Assembly: GCF_014635825.1 (NCBI RefSeq)
Contig: NZ_BMDO01000002.1
Location: 186,001 to 250,000 of the forward strand
From: Mucilaginibacter galii
Lineage (GTDB): Bacteria; Bacteroidota; Bacteroidia; Sphingobacteriales; Sphingobacteriaceae
Reading direction: 5' to 3'
Length of the DNA: 64,000 nucleotides
Made by a program: the position numbers and the translations under genes. This document shows, in pieces, positions 34,077 through 44,370 of this stretch (the first letter of the stretch is position 1; each line of letters opens with the position of its first letter). The notes beneath the pieces are model-generated. The model did not search any database. It was not told the origin of the DNA and worked only from the letters and a program-made list of their open reading frames with translations.

Positions 34077-36968
34077 TTAATGCTCTTGCTGACTGTGGTT
34101 AATGGCATTAATGAGGTAATTAAACAGCGGCATATCCGATGGTATCTGCATCTTTTTACGCAGCCGGTAACGGCTCACCTCTACGGCTTTTATGGTAATG
34201 CTCATTAACTGGGCAATCTCTTTGGAGGTTAGGTTCATCTTTAAATAGGCGCAGAGTTTCAGGTCGTTAGAGCTAAGATCGGGGAAACGCTCCTTTAGCC
34301 GGCTTAAGAAGTTGGAGTGTATCATATCAAAGTGCATGGCAAACTGCTCCCAGTCGCCGTCGTTGCGTTCGGCTTCGTTAAGCAGGCGTATTACCCGCTT
34401 AAACTCCACAGCTTTATCGCCATTGTTGCTGCTTACCAGGGGTAATAGTTCTTCCTTAATTTTGGATAACAGCTTACCCCTTTGTACCAGGTGCATGGTG
34501 GTTGAGGCCAGTTCTTTGTTCTTGTAGCCTACGTCGGCTACCAGCTTTTCGTTTTGTAACTTCATGATCTCTCGCTCGTTATGTTCCAGTTCGAGTTGGT
34601 GGAGGTACTTGAGTTTTTCCTGCTCCTTTAAATGTTGCTTTTGCTGCCGCTTAATAAGCAGGTATATAGAGCCGGCGGCAAATATCACCAGGAATAGGTA
34701 GAACCACCAGCTTTGGTACCAGGCTGGCTCAATAACAATAACGTGTTCTACCGCTTTCGATTCGTTGCCTAAGTTATTGCGTGCCTTTACTTTAAAGGTA
34801 TAGGTGCCGGCCGGTAAATTAGTATATTCCTTTTCTGCCTTGGTGCTCCAGGCCGACCATTGCTTGTCGAAACCGCTTAACTGGTAACTAAACTCAATGG
34901 TGTTTTGCTGCTCAAAAAGGGTAGACGAAAACTCAAATTGCAGGGAATTAAGGTCATAGGGCAGCTTAACTTGGTCTTTTGATAGGTTTTTGCCGTAACC
35001 GCCATAAACCACGCTGTCTTTCTTATCAAAAACCTTTACCTGGGTAAGCAGTACATCAAGCCGTTTGCTTTGTTCGCGGTATTTTGAAAAATTAATATGG
35101 TAAATGCCTTTATTGGCACCTACAAAGATGTTTTCTTGGTTAAACGGATAGATATGCTCAAAACCCGATACCAGTTTAGAGGTCAACTCGGGGAAGTATA
35201 CAACGGTTGGATGGCTGCTATCACTTGTGAAATCAATTACCCCTAATTTCTTCTCTGTAACAAACCATACATTGCCGGCGTGGTCTTCGGTAAGGTAATG
35301 AATGTTGGTGTTTTTTAAATAGGGATAAAAGTAGGCCGACCGTTCAAAGCGCTGGGTATGATCGTTAAACTCATAAATGCCTTTCAATGTAGCTACTACA
35401 ATGCGGTTTTTAATATGGAAAAGATAATTGCCCAAGGTGGCAGGCAACCCGTTTTTAACGGTAAGTAGTTCATTTTTAATAATATGTCGATGGTTAGCCG
35501 AGAGGCTTAGCTTGAACACACCACGGTAGGGGTGCGAAGCCCAAACCACGTTGCTGTTGCTATCATAAGCCATAAAACGGAGCGAGGTTTTATCCAATCC
35601 GGTAATTTGCCCGGCGTTGGTAAAAGTTCCCTTGTCAAACTGTAATAGTTGCAAGCCATCATATGTGCCGGCTACAGCTTCGGGGGCAGGTTCTACGGCT
35701 GATAGCGGTTCGAATAGCCAAGTGCCTATGCTTTTGTTAACCGGTGTTAACTGGTCTTTTTCCACTATAAAGGTTCCGTCTTCGTGACCTAACAACAGTT
35801 GATGATTGATTTCGCGCAGTCCCCATACCTGGCCTTTGAGGTTGGTAACCTCCCTAAACTGCCCGCGGGCATAGCTCAAATCTTTCAATGCCGCATTTAC
35901 AGGCAGCTCAAACAAGCCGTTAGAGGCACCCACATATAAGTTATTGTTGAAAATGTACGACGTGTAGCTGCTGATCTGCTTCTTGGCGTCGGGGAAAATT
36001 TGCTTGATTGCACTATTGAAAGCCACAAAATCTATCCCATCGTCTAAGGCCAGCCAAAGATTTTTGGCCCGGTCGGTAAACAAATTACGGATATAGTTTT
36101 TCTGCAAACCCTCCTCGTTAGAAAAATGCTGGACAATTCGTCCAGAATGGTCTATGATGTAACACGCTGAGGTTGTAGTACCTATGGCAAACCAGTCTTT
36201 ATTAACCGGTATGGCGCAGTATATATAGCTGGTATTAAAGATCTCATCGGCTTGGGTGATTTTCTTGATCAGCTTATTCCCCGTGAGTAGATATAAGCCG
36301 TTTCGGAGGGTAGCAATCAGCAGTGTATCTTTGGTATAATCAACAACCGAGGTAACAATATCATCTTTCAAAACCGGGGCGTTGCAGGCCAGTTGCCAGG
36401 TACCGTTCTTAAACTGCATAAGGCCTTTATATTTCTGCTGTGCATAAACCTGGTTTTGTGCAGCGCCAAGATAAATCCATTCGGTATTGGTCTTAAAAAC
36501 ACTGATCGTACCGTCTTTTAAATAAAATATCTTTTCAACCGTCCTGAAAAAAGTTTCGCTTCCGGCCTGGCAAATGTTCCAAACATCGGCAAACTGCCGG
36601 CTCGATTCCGGGATAATAGATTTTAAGGAATGGAAAGTTAGGATGCCTTGATTATTAGAAAGATAATAACCTAATTCATCTTGAGCACCCACAAATATTT
36701 TACCAGAAGCATCTATTTTTAAGGAATGCACAACTGTTTTATTGGGCAGCTTATACAGCTTCCAGTGCTTGCCGTCAAAAGACAGCAAACCTTCGTTATT
36801 GGCAAAATACATCCTGCCATCTTTATCCTGGTCAATGGCCCAGTTCTGAATCCCACCTTTATACTCCAAATTGCTGTAATTAACAATTTGTGGTAGCCCA
36901 ATGGGGTTCTGTGCGTTCGATAAGATGAATGTAAAGCAGGTTAATATGGTTAGTAATGCTTGCTTCAT
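34077..36968 (-). CDS. Y_Y_Y sensor with LuxR-type DNA-binding domain (PUL regulator)
   Basis: This 963-residue regulator lacks a kinase. Residues 1-19 form a signal peptide. Residues to about 670 hold repeated 'two-component regulator propeller' blades ('WAIDQDKDGRMYFANNEGLLSFDGKHW', 'LFTDRAKNLWLALDDGIDFV', 'HYLTEDHAGNVWFVTEKKLGVI'). A triple-tyrosine domain follows ('IEFSYQLSGFDKQWSAWS..KEYTNLPAGTYTFKVKARN'), then one membrane span (about residues 748-768), a coiled coil and a C-terminal LuxR helix-turn-helix ('LKLCAYLKMNLTSKEIAQLMSITIKAVEVSRYRLRKKM'). It is divergent from the SusC gene of the beta-glucan locus. It probably senses a glycan in the periplasm and acts on DNA directly. Confidence 0.92.
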   Translation of the reverse strand: MKQALLTILTCFTFILSNAQNPIGLPQIVNYSNLEYKGGIQNWAIDQDKDGRMYFANNEGLLSFDGKHWKLYKLPNKTVVHSLKIDASGKIFVGAQDELGYYLSNNQGILTFHSLKSIIPESSRQFADVWNICQAGSETFFRTVEKIFYLKDGTISVFKTNTEWIYLGAAQNQVYAQQKYKGLMQFKNGTWQLACNAPVLKDDIVTSVVDYTKDTLLIATLRNGLYLLTGNKLIKKITQADEIFNTSYIYCAIPVNKDWFAIGTTTSACYIIDHSGRIVQHFSNEEGLQKNYIRNLFTDRAKNLWLALDDGIDFVAFNSAIKQIFPDAKKQISSYTSYIFNNNLYVGASNGLFELPVNAALKDLSYARGQFREVTNLKGQVWGLREINHQLLLGHEDGTFIVEKDQLTPVNKSIGTWLFEPLSAVEPAPEAVAGTYDGLQLLQFDKGTFTNAGQITGLDKTSLRFMAYDSNSNVVWASHPYRGVFKLSLSANHRHIIKNELLTVKNGLPATLGNYLFHIKNRIVVATLKGIYEFNDHTQRFERSAYFYPYLKNTNIHYLTEDHAGNVWFVTEKKLGVIDFTSDSSHPTVVYFPELTSKLVSGFEHIYPFNQENIFVGANKGIYHINFSKYREQSKRLDVLLTQVKVFDKKDSVVYGGYGKNLSKDQVKLPYDLNSLQFEFSSTLFEQQNTIEFSYQLSGFDKQWSAWSTKAEKEYTNLPAGTYTFKVKARNNLGNESKAVEHVIVIEPAWYQSWWFYLFLVIFAAGSIYLLIKRQQKQHLKEQEKLKYLHQLELEHNEREIMKLQNEKLVADVGYKNKELASTTMHLVQRGKLLSKIKEELLPLVSSNNGDKAVEFKRVIRLLNEAERNDGDWEQFAMHFDMIHSNFLSRLKERFPDLSSNDLKLCAYLKMNLTSKEIAQLMSITIKAVEVSRYRLRKKMQIPSDMPLFNYLINAINHSQQEH

Positions 36969-37268
36969 TAATTACGTAAAGCTAAATAAATACCATAAAT
37001 AAAGCTACACCTTATAAAAAAGTATTTTTATAAGGTGTAGGAGTGTGAAAGATATGTAAGTCATTTATAGTTAATGATTTGTGTTGCCTTAATTGTAACT
37101 GTGTAGTGGTGAATTAGTTAATATTGAGGGGTATAATTTGTCTTGTATAGGTTATTTAGGATGCCTAAAATGTACAGAGTTTAATTACTGGTTTATATTT
37201 GATGCCACAAACAGGTGCCAACCTGTAACCAATTTACCAATTTTTTATAAACCATTTTATGATTTTCT
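36969..37268. promoter_or_regulatory. Divergent regulatory region with perfect inverted repeats
   Basis: Between the regulator gene and the SusC gene lies a perfect 16-base inverted repeat (37005-37020 and 37025-37040, CTACACCTTATAAAAA type) around an AGTA loop. Nearer SusC, ACAGGT (37211-37216) and ACCTGT (37221-37226) form a spaced palindrome about 43 bases before the ATG. Both are operator-like candidates for the LuxR-domain regulator. The first could also be a transcript hairpin. Confidence 0.55.
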
Positions 37269-40200
37269 ATGAAAGGAAAAATTACATTTTTTTTAATGTT
37301 TTTTCTGTTGCATGCGTTTGGGCTTAAGGCTCAGGAGTTGCAGGTTACAGGAAAAGTTATGCAAAAGAGCGATGGCTCTCCGTTACCAGGGGTAACGGTT
37401 ACCATAGAAGGTGGTACAGGTGGTACATCTACCGGCACTAATGGCGAGTTCAAGCTAAATGTACCTAAAATGGGTACAGTATTAGTCTTTAGCCAAATAG
37501 GCTTAGAAACTCAACGGTATACAGTTACCGATAATTCTGTTATCAACATCATCATGACCGATCGTGCCACAGGACTGGCTGATGTAGTGGTGATTGGTTA
37601 CGGTACGCAGGTGCGCCGCAATGTTTCGTCGGCTATTTCGTCTGTTAAGCCCGATCAAATTACGCAAACCCCGGTCCAGCGTATTGAACAGGCTTTACAA
37701 GGTCGTGTTGCCGGCGTGCAGGTCACTAACGTTTCGGGTCAGCCCGGCGATGCGCCAACTGTGCGTATCCGTGGTATTGGTACCAACGGCGATGCATCGC
37801 CTATTTACATTGTAGATGGTTTCCAGGTGGGAGGTATCGACTATCTGAACCCGTCCGACATTCAATCTATGGATGTATTGAAAGATGCGGCTTCGGCGGC
37901 TATTTACGGTGCCCGTGGCGGTAATGGTGTGGTTTTAATTACTACTAAGAGCGGCGCTAAGAACGGCCGTACCAGTGTTACCTACGATGGGTATTACGGT
38001 ATTCAAAACGCATGGCGTAAAATGAACCTGTTGGATGCCCGCCAATACGTGGTCATGATGAACGAAGGTGCCGCCAATGCAGGCAATAGCATACCGTTCC
38101 CCGATATTAGCAAGTACCCTTCCGGTACCGGTACCGACTGGCAAAAAGCGGTGTTTCAAAAAAATGCCCCTATGTACAACCATCAGGTGGCTGTTAACGG
38201 TGGTACCGACAAAAATAGCTATGCCATCAACTTTTCTTTGTTCGATCAAAAGGGATTAGTTGGCGGCGACAAGTCTGATTTTAAACGTTATACCTTCCGA
38301 GCAAACTCTGATAACCAGGTAAAAAGCTTTTTAAAAGTTGGCGCAAATGTGGCTTACTCACACATTAGCCGTACCGCTATTGACCCTAACCAGGAGTTTG
38401 GCGGTATATTAAGCAACGCCATTAATTTAGACCCGCTTACCCCGGTGATAGAAAACGACCCGGCACGTGCGGCAAGTTATAACGCCAATGCTGTACGCGA
38501 TGGTAACGGTAACCTGTATGGCATTTCGCCTTACGTAGCACAGGAAATTGTTAACCCGTTGGCTCGCTTAGCGGTAACCAATGGCCGTACCCGTGTTGAT
38601 AAGTTGGTAGGCAACACATACGCTGAATTGAAAATCGTTAACGGCCTGGTGTTTCGTTCCACTTTTAGTATAGATCTCGCTTATGTGAATGGTAACGGCT
38701 ATAGTCCTGTATTTTTCCTGAATACAGCCCAGCAAAACGTTACCTCAAGCGTATCAAAAAGTGTTGACCGCTATTACACATGGCAGACCGAAAACGTGCT
38801 GAACTATAACAAAACCTTCAGCAAGCATACCCTGGGCGTAACTTTAGGTACCACCAGCCGTCGGGAAAATGCGGAAAGCCTGTATGGTTCAAACAGTGGT
38901 TTAGTAGTAACCGACCCTAATATGGCTTACCTTAACCTAGCCGTTGATGCCGGTACGGCAAAAGCTACCGGCGGGGCAGGCCAAAGTGCCTTGTTCTCCT
39001 TATTTGCGAGGGCTAATTATAGCTATGCAGATAAGTATCTGTTGTCGGCCTCCATCCGCCGCGATGGTTCTTCCAAATTCGGCAGCAATCATCCGTTCGG
39101 TTACTTTCCTGCGGTATCTGCCGGCTGGATCTTTACCGAGGAAAGTTTCATTCCTAAAAATGACATTCTCACCTTTGGTAAGCTGCGTGCCTCATGGGGT
39201 CAAAATGGTAACGACCGTATAGGCGATTACCCATGGGCCGCGGTTATTGGTGTAGGCCGTGGTTATACTTATTATAACGGCAGCGGCAACGGATATACCA
39301 GCGGTGCTTCACCATCGTACATTGCCAACCCCGATATTCAATGGGAAGCTTCTGAACAAACCGACATCGGTTTAGACCTTACCTTCCTGCGTAATATGTT
39401 CACCTTTACGGCCGATTATTATATCAAAACTACCAAAGGCTGGTTACTGCAAGTGCCTATCCCGCTAAGCGTGGGTGTACCTGCCGGTACGGCCAACGGT
39501 GGTTCGGTACGTAACTCGGGTATTGAGCTGGCCTTAACTTATCAGCAAAGCTTTGGTAAATTAAAGATCAATGCAGGTATCAATGGCAGCTTTAACAAAA
39601 ACAAGGTTACCGAAATTAACAATGCCGAGGGCATTTTGGGCGGTGCCGGTATTTCTACTTACGGACAGGTAGAGCGCAGCACCGTTGGTATGCCGTTCTC
39701 TTACTTTTACGGCTACCAAACCGATGGTATTTTTCAAAACGTAGCCGAGGTAAATGCTTACAGCCGCAACGGTGTGAAAATTCAGCCTGATGCTGTTCCG
39801 GGCGATGTTAGGTTTAAAGACCTGGATGGCAACGGTATTATTGATGCTAACGACCGTACCATGATCGGTAACCCTACGCCTAAAATTACAGGTGGTTTTA
39901 CTTTGGGTTTATCATACAAAGGGTTCGACTTAAATAGCTTCTTTACCGGGGCATTTGGTAACCAGATCTTTAACGGTACCCGCCGTCAGGATTTGAACAC
40001 CACCAACATGCAAACCTTGTACCTTAACCGCTGGAGCGGCGAGGGCAGCACTAACCAGTATCCGCGTTTTACCTGGAACGATGCTAACGGTAATTACACA
40101 CGTATATCAAACCTTTATTTGGAAGATGGCGACTATGTGCGTTTAAAAACCCTGCAGTTAGGCTACACGCTTAATAAGACCATTGCCACCAAGCTGAAAT

Positions 40201-40367
40201 TACAGGCCCTGCGCTTATATGTATCGGGCGATAACCTGGTTACACTGACTAATTATACCGGTTTCGACCCAGAAATTGGTGCCCGTGGCAGCTTGGATAT
40301 TGGTATCGACCGCGGTATCTATCCGCAGGCGCGTACCTTCCGTTTAGGTTTAAGTGCAACTTTCTAA
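37269..40367 (+). CDS. SusC-type TonB-dependent transporter of the beta-glucan locus
   Basis: The 1032-residue product has a signal peptide ending 'GLKAQE' and then the beta-sandwich 'QVTGKVMQKSDGSPLPGVTVTIEGG...STGTNGEFKLNV'. TonB-box-like 'DVVVIGYGTQVRRNVSSAISSV' leads to the plug ('ALQGRVAGVQVTNVSGQPG', 'VRIRGIGTNGDASPIYIVDGFQV', 'MDVLKDAASAAIYGARGGNGVVLITTKSG') and a barrel ending 'ARTFRLGLSATF'. There is no STN domain. It heads a tightly spaced five-gene operon with SusD, a PKD lipoprotein, GH16 and GH3. That context implies import of beta-1,3-linked gluco-oligosaccharides. Confidence 0.96.
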   Translation: MKGKITFFLMFFLLHAFGLKAQELQVTGKVMQKSDGSPLPGVTVTIEGGTGGTSTGTNGEFKLNVPKMGTVLVFSQIGLETQRYTVTDNSVINIIMTDRATGLADVVVIGYGTQVRRNVSSAISSVKPDQITQTPVQRIEQALQGRVAGVQVTNVSGQPGDAPTVRIRGIGTNGDASPIYIVDGFQVGGIDYLNPSDIQSMDVLKDAASAAIYGARGGNGVVLITTKSGAKNGRTSVTYDGYYGIQNAWRKMNLLDARQYVVMMNEGAANAGNSIPFPDISKYPSGTGTDWQKAVFQKNAPMYNHQVAVNGGTDKNSYAINFSLFDQKGLVGGDKSDFKRYTFRANSDNQVKSFLKVGANVAYSHISRTAIDPNQEFGGILSNAINLDPLTPVIENDPARAASYNANAVRDGNGNLYGISPYVAQEIVNPLARLAVTNGRTRVDKLVGNTYAELKIVNGLVFRSTFSIDLAYVNGNGYSPVFFLNTAQQNVTSSVSKSVDRYYTWQTENVLNYNKTFSKHTLGVTLGTTSRRENAESLYGSNSGLVVTDPNMAYLNLAVDAGTAKATGGAGQSALFSLFARANYSYADKYLLSASIRRDGSSKFGSNHPFGYFPAVSAGWIFTEESFIPKNDILTFGKLRASWGQNGNDRIGDYPWAAVIGVGRGYTYYNGSGNGYTSGASPSYIANPDIQWEASEQTDIGLDLTFLRNMFTFTADYYIKTTKGWLLQVPIPLSVGVPAGTANGGSVRNSGIELALTYQQSFGKLKINAGINGSFNKNKVTEINNAEGILGGAGISTYGQVERSTVGMPFSYFYGYQTDGIFQNVAEVNAYSRNGVKIQPDAVPGDVRFKDLDGNGIIDANDRTMIGNPTPKITGGFTLGLSYKGFDLNSFFTGAFGNQIFNGTRRQDLNTTNMQTLYLNRWSGEGSTNQYPRFTWNDANGNYTRISNLYLEDGDYVRLKTLQLGYTLNKTIATKLKLQALRLYVSGDNLVTLTNYTGFDPEIGARGSLDIGIDRGIYPQARTFRLGLSATF

Positions 40368-40378
40368 ATCTGTAACAC

Positions 40379-41950
40379 ATGAACAACATTAATAAATATA
40401 CCACCACTATTATATTAGCAGGTTTGCTTACCATGGCAGGAACCGGCTGCAAAAAGTTTTTAGAGCTTACCCCGCTTGATAACCGGGTAGAACAAAATTT
40501 CTATAAAACAGAAAAGGATGCCAACGAAGCCTTGAACAGCGTTTATGATGCCCTGCAATGGCATACGAATGCCGGCGGTGGCGGCTTTAGTCCCGACCCG
40601 ATGATGGCCGACATAGCTTCGGACGATTCGTACGCAGGTGGCGGCAGCAGGTCCGATTCGCCTGAAATGATCCAGATAGACCAGCAGAAATTGTTAACCA
40701 ATAACTCGCTGATCCGTGTATATTGGGCTAACCATTATACCGGTATTTACCGAGCAAACCTGTTGTTGCAAAAGCTTCCGGGCATTACCATGAGTGATGC
40801 TGCCAAGGCAAAAATTACCGCAGAGTGCAAGTTTTTGCGCGCTTTCTTTTACTTCGACCTGGCTAAATGGTATGGCAACATTCCGTTGATACTGGCTCCG
40901 CAGGCGCCGAGTGAGTACTGTACCGCGCAAGCTACCCCGGCCGAAACCTTTAACCAGATAGCCAAAGACCTGGTAGAAGCCATCCCGGTTTTAGATAAGT
41001 CAGATTTGCGTACCAGCAAGGCACATGCCACCCGCTGGTCGGCCGAGGGTTTATTGGGCCGTATCTACCTTTTCTATAAAGGCGTTTACAAAGCCGAATT
41101 ACAGGCCGGTTCGGTAGCAGTGAACGGCGCTTATGTGCTTACGCAATTAAAAGATCTGATCGCTAACAGCGGTCACGATTTATTGACCAACTATGCCGAT
41201 AACTTTACCAAAGCCAATGAGTTTAGTAAAGAGTCGGTTTGGGAGATTTCTTATTCCAACGATAACCCATGGTTTGACTGGAACTACATTCAGGGCGGCG
41301 AGGGCAACATGCAGCCGCAAATGCAAGGCCCTCGTATTGATGGAGACCCTAGTTATAACACTGGCTGGAGCTTTGCCCCGGTTGCCCAGGAGTTGTACGA
41401 TGCTTACGAAGCTAACGATCCGCGCCGTGCGGCTACCATTATCAATATGGAAACCGACCTGAAAGGCAAGGTGACTACCGGCTACCAGCACACCGGTTTC
41501 TTCAGTAAAAAGTATACCACTACTAACGAGTACCGCACTACTGCCGGTCAGTACGAGTTAAACTGGGGTAATAACTACCGCTCAATCCGTTATTCGGATG
41601 TATTGCTGATGGCTGCTGAACTTGACTTGGCCAACGGCGGTGGTAGCGCACAAGGCTACCTGAACAAAGTACGCGGAAGGGTAAGCCTGCCTAACAAAAC
41701 AGTTTCATTAGCGGCCATATACCAGGAGCGTCGCGCCGAACTGGCCTTAGAAGGCATTCGCTACTGGGATCTGTTACGCCAGGGTTTACCTGCCGCTGCG
41801 CAGGCCATTACTATAAGCGGCAAGCGCGGACCGGGCTACAATGGCGACCAGGTAGATTATAACGTAACCTTTAACCAGGCTACCAAGGGTTTATTTCCTA
41901 TACCGCAAAGCGAGCGCGACCAGTGCCCGGTGTTGAAACCTAATTTTTAA
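40379..41950 (+). CDS. SusD-type surface glycan-binding lipoprotein
   Basis: This 523-residue lipoprotein has lipobox 'AGTGC' (Cys24) and the SusD start 'KKFLELTPLDNRVEQNFYKTEKDANEALNSVYDAL'. The helix motif 'AECKFLRAFFYFDLAKWYGNIPLI' and the C-terminal 'YRSIRYSDVLLMAAELDLANG', 'RRAELALEGIRYWDLLRQG' and 'LFPIPQSE' are standard RagB/SusD. It lies 11 bases after its SusC gene. In the complex it would cap the barrel and bind oligosaccharide at the cell surface; Trp-rich segments ('WFDWNYIQGGEGNMQ') could form the aromatic binding platform. Confidence 0.95.
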   Translation: MNNINKYTTTIILAGLLTMAGTGCKKFLELTPLDNRVEQNFYKTEKDANEALNSVYDALQWHTNAGGGGFSPDPMMADIASDDSYAGGGSRSDSPEMIQIDQQKLLTNNSLIRVYWANHYTGIYRANLLLQKLPGITMSDAAKAKITAECKFLRAFFYFDLAKWYGNIPLILAPQAPSEYCTAQATPAETFNQIAKDLVEAIPVLDKSDLRTSKAHATRWSAEGLLGRIYLFYKGVYKAELQAGSVAVNGAYVLTQLKDLIANSGHDLLTNYADNFTKANEFSKESVWEISYSNDNPWFDWNYIQGGEGNMQPQMQGPRIDGDPSYNTGWSFAPVAQELYDAYEANDPRRAATIINMETDLKGKVTTGYQHTGFFSKKYTTTNEYRTTAGQYELNWGNNYRSIRYSDVLLMAAELDLANGGGSAQGYLNKVRGRVSLPNKTVSLAAIYQERRAELALEGIRYWDLLRQGLPAAAQAITISGKRGPGYNGDQVDYNVTFNQATKGLFPIPQSERDQCPVLKPNF

Positions 41951-41971
41951 GACCAATAATCAATCAAGAAA

Positions 41972-43360
41972 ATGAAAGCATATCTATATCAATCAACCTT
42001 ACTGCTGTTGATGGTACTCTCATGGATGGGATGTAAGGTAGACGACCCCGAGTTGGGTGCGGCACCTACCAGCGCGCAGGTGAAATTTTCGGCCACACCA
42101 ACGGCCACCAACAGTAACATCATTGTGTTTAAAAATCAATCGGGCCCGGTAACCAAAACCGTGTGGGATTTAGGTAACGGCCAAACCGGCAGTGGAGAAG
42201 AAATTACCGGTTCGTTTGCTTTGGCGGGTACTTATACCGTTAAGCTTACGGTGTTTACCAGCGGCGGTTTTGCATCAAGCACGCAAACCGTTACCATAGC
42301 CCAAACCAAGCCCGAAATGCTTAACCGCCCTGATTATAATTTCCTGACCGGAGGCGGTTCTAATACCGCGGGTAAAACCTGGGTTATTGAAAAAGGCGTT
42401 GGTGGTCACCTGGGGGTAGGGCCAACTACCTCTTCAGTTCCTGAATATTATCAGGCTGCTGCCAACGAAAAAGCATCTGAAGGTTTGTACGATGATGAAA
42501 TGGTATTTACCTTGAGCAATAACCTAAAGTATACCTACATTAATCATGGTAATACTTTTGCCAACGGAGCCAATGCAGCCGGTATAGGCGGCACTGCGGG
42601 AGGCGATGTCACCCTGAATTATACCCCGCCAACTAACCTGAGCTGGAGTATTAGCGAAGAGGGTGGCAAAAAGTTTCTGACCATTTCAAACGGTGGTTTT
42701 CTGGGTTATTACACCGGCGTATCCAAATACGAAATTCTGACGTTAAGTGAGAACGAGATGTATTTACGTGTGGGCGATAAAGCCAGCCCCGCCCTGTACT
42801 GGTACCTGCGCTTAGCACCTAAAGGCTACACCCGCCCGGTAGTTGAAAAGCCGCTTAAAGCAAATGATATTGCCGATAAGTTTGACGGCACCGGCAATAT
42901 TGCCTGGAAAGCCGATGGTATAACGTTTAAAAATAACTTTGATAACCCTTTCCCGCAAGCGGCTAATACTGCAGCTAAAGTAGGTTTCTATCAGCGTTTA
43001 ACCGGCGATGCTAACCAGTACGGTAACCTGCAAACTACTTTAGACTATCGCCTTAACTTAAGCGCCCGCAACAAGTTCAAGGTAAAAGTTTTCTTCCCGA
43101 GCTTTAACGATTACAGCGGAACACTTAAACCACAGGTATCGGTTAAGCTACAAAACTCGTTAACGGGTGGTAACGCATGGCAAACCCAAACCGAAGTAGT
43201 TAAACAGGTAGCCACCCTAAACCAATGGGTTGAACTTGAATTTGACTTTTCGGGCGTTGCAAGCTCTACGGTATATGACCAGATTGTGCTGCAATTGGGT
43301 GGCGAAGGTCACCAGGTTCCGGGTATATTTTATTTAGGGAACTTCGAACTACAGAAATAG
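41972..43360 (+). CDS. PKD-domain surface glycan-binding lipoprotein (SGBP-like)
   Basis: The 462-residue lipoprotein (lipobox 'SWMGC', Cys21) has a PKD domain at about residues 38-110 ('IIVFKNQSGPVTKTVWDLGNGQTGSGEEITGSFALAGTYTVKLTVF'). Then comes a region with 'LNRPDYNFLTGGGSNTAGKTWVIEKGVGGHLGVGP'. A C-terminal beta-rich domain from about residue 300 ('FDGTGNIAWKADGITFKNNFDNPF...FKVKVFFPS') resembles a carbohydrate-binding jelly roll. Third-position lipoproteins of this build in SusCD operons act as auxiliary surface glycan-binding proteins. Sugar specificity is inferred only from the flanking GH16 and GH3 genes. Confidence 0.8.
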   Translation: MKAYLYQSTLLLLMVLSWMGCKVDDPELGAAPTSAQVKFSATPTATNSNIIVFKNQSGPVTKTVWDLGNGQTGSGEEITGSFALAGTYTVKLTVFTSGGFASSTQTVTIAQTKPEMLNRPDYNFLTGGGSNTAGKTWVIEKGVGGHLGVGPTTSSVPEYYQAAANEKASEGLYDDEMVFTLSNNLKYTYINHGNTFANGANAAGIGGTAGGDVTLNYTPPTNLSWSISEEGGKKFLTISNGGFLGYYTGVSKYEILTLSENEMYLRVGDKASPALYWYLRLAPKGYTRPVVEKPLKANDIADKFDGTGNIAWKADGITFKNNFDNPFPQAANTAAKVGFYQRLTGDANQYGNLQTTLDYRLNLSARNKFKVKVFFPSFNDYSGTLKPQVSVKLQNSLTGGNAWQTQTEVVKQVATLNQWVELEFDFSGVASSTVYDQIVLQLGGEGHQVPGIFYLGNFELQK

Positions 43361-43432
43361 AATAATGTGATTTTGCCGCAGCCTTGTGCTGCGGCTTAAC
43401 TATTTCTCTGCAGGGAGATATTGAAAAACGTG

Positions 43433-44350
43433 ATGAAAAAGAATAGTTATATGGCTTTAAGCAAATTAAGACGAACCAAAATGCATACTTTATTATTAGG
43501 AAAGCTGATCGTAGCCGGACTGCTGATCTCTTGTTCCGGAAAAGAAGACTTAAAACCCCTGCCGGTAGACCCGGGTACGCCGGTAGTAGTGGCGGGCCCA
43601 CCAACAGACAAGGGCTGGTCGTTTGAAACTACGCCCGTTTGGGCAGACGAGTTTACCACCAACGGATTGCCCGATGCTGCCAAATGGGGCTATGACCTGG
43701 GTGGTAGCGGCTGGGGTAATAATGAGTTGCAAAATTATACCAACAGCATGAACAATGCATCGGTTAACGATGGTATTTTAACCATTACAGCCCGTAAAGA
43801 GAATGTGGGCGGTAATGCCTATACATCGGCCAGGCTGGTAACCAAAGGTAAAGGCGACTTCTTGTATGGTCGATTCGAGATCAAAGCTAAATTGCCTTCG
43901 GGCCGTGGCACCTGGCCTGCCATATGGATGCTGCCAACAGATTTTGCTTACGGCAGCTGGCCAAAATCGGGCGAGATAGATATTATGGAACACGTAGGTT
44001 ACGATCCAACCAACGTGCATATTACCGTGCATACAGACGCTTACAATGGTGCTATCGGCACCCAAAAAGGTGATGCCAAAAAGATTGATGATGCATTTAC
44101 CGCCTTTCATTTATACCGTGTAGACTGGACGCCTTACGCCGTACGCGGTTATATAGACGATCAAAAGATATTTGAATTTGTAAACGATGGTAAAGGTTAT
44201 GCAACTTGGCCTTTCGATAAAAAATTCCATTTATTACTAAACCTGGCCGTAGGAGGTAACTGGGGCGGTGCGCAAGGTGTAGACGAAACCATTTTTCCAA
44301 AAGCCATGGAAGTTGATTACGTTCGTGTTTATAAAATGATAGAGAAATAA
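43433..44350 (+). CDS. GH16 endo-beta-1,3-glucanase (laminarinase-like) lipoprotein
   Basis: A TTG at 43421 is in frame, but ATG at 43433 is preferred. ATG at 43481 would give an even more usual lipoprotein leader ending 'LLISC'. The enzyme domain opens 'PVWADEFTTNGLPDAAKWGYDLGGSGWGNNELQNYT' and has the catalytic signature 'GEIDIMEH' with nucleophile Glu181 and acid/base Glu186 (43433 numbering). 'RVDWTPYAVRGYIDDQKIFEF' and 'LLLNLAVGGNWGG' follow. This E-I-D-I-M-E form with the 'NLAVGGNWGG' loop is that of laminarinase-type GH16 acting on beta-1,3-glucans. Surface display is expected. It would cleave polymer before SusCD import. Confidence 0.93.
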   Translation: MKKNSYMALSKLRRTKMHTLLLGKLIVAGLLISCSGKEDLKPLPVDPGTPVVVAGPPTDKGWSFETTPVWADEFTTNGLPDAAKWGYDLGGSGWGNNELQNYTNSMNNASVNDGILTITARKENVGGNAYTSARLVTKGKGDFLYGRFEIKAKLPSGRGTWPAIWMLPTDFAYGSWPKSGEIDIMEHVGYDPTNVHITVHTDAYNGAIGTQKGDAKKIDDAFTAFHLYRVDWTPYAVRGYIDDQKIFEFVNDGKGYATWPFDKKFHLLLNLAVGGNWGGAQGVDETIFPKAMEVDYVRVYKMIEK

Positions 44351-44370
44351 TCAAAAGCGGAATATAAAGG

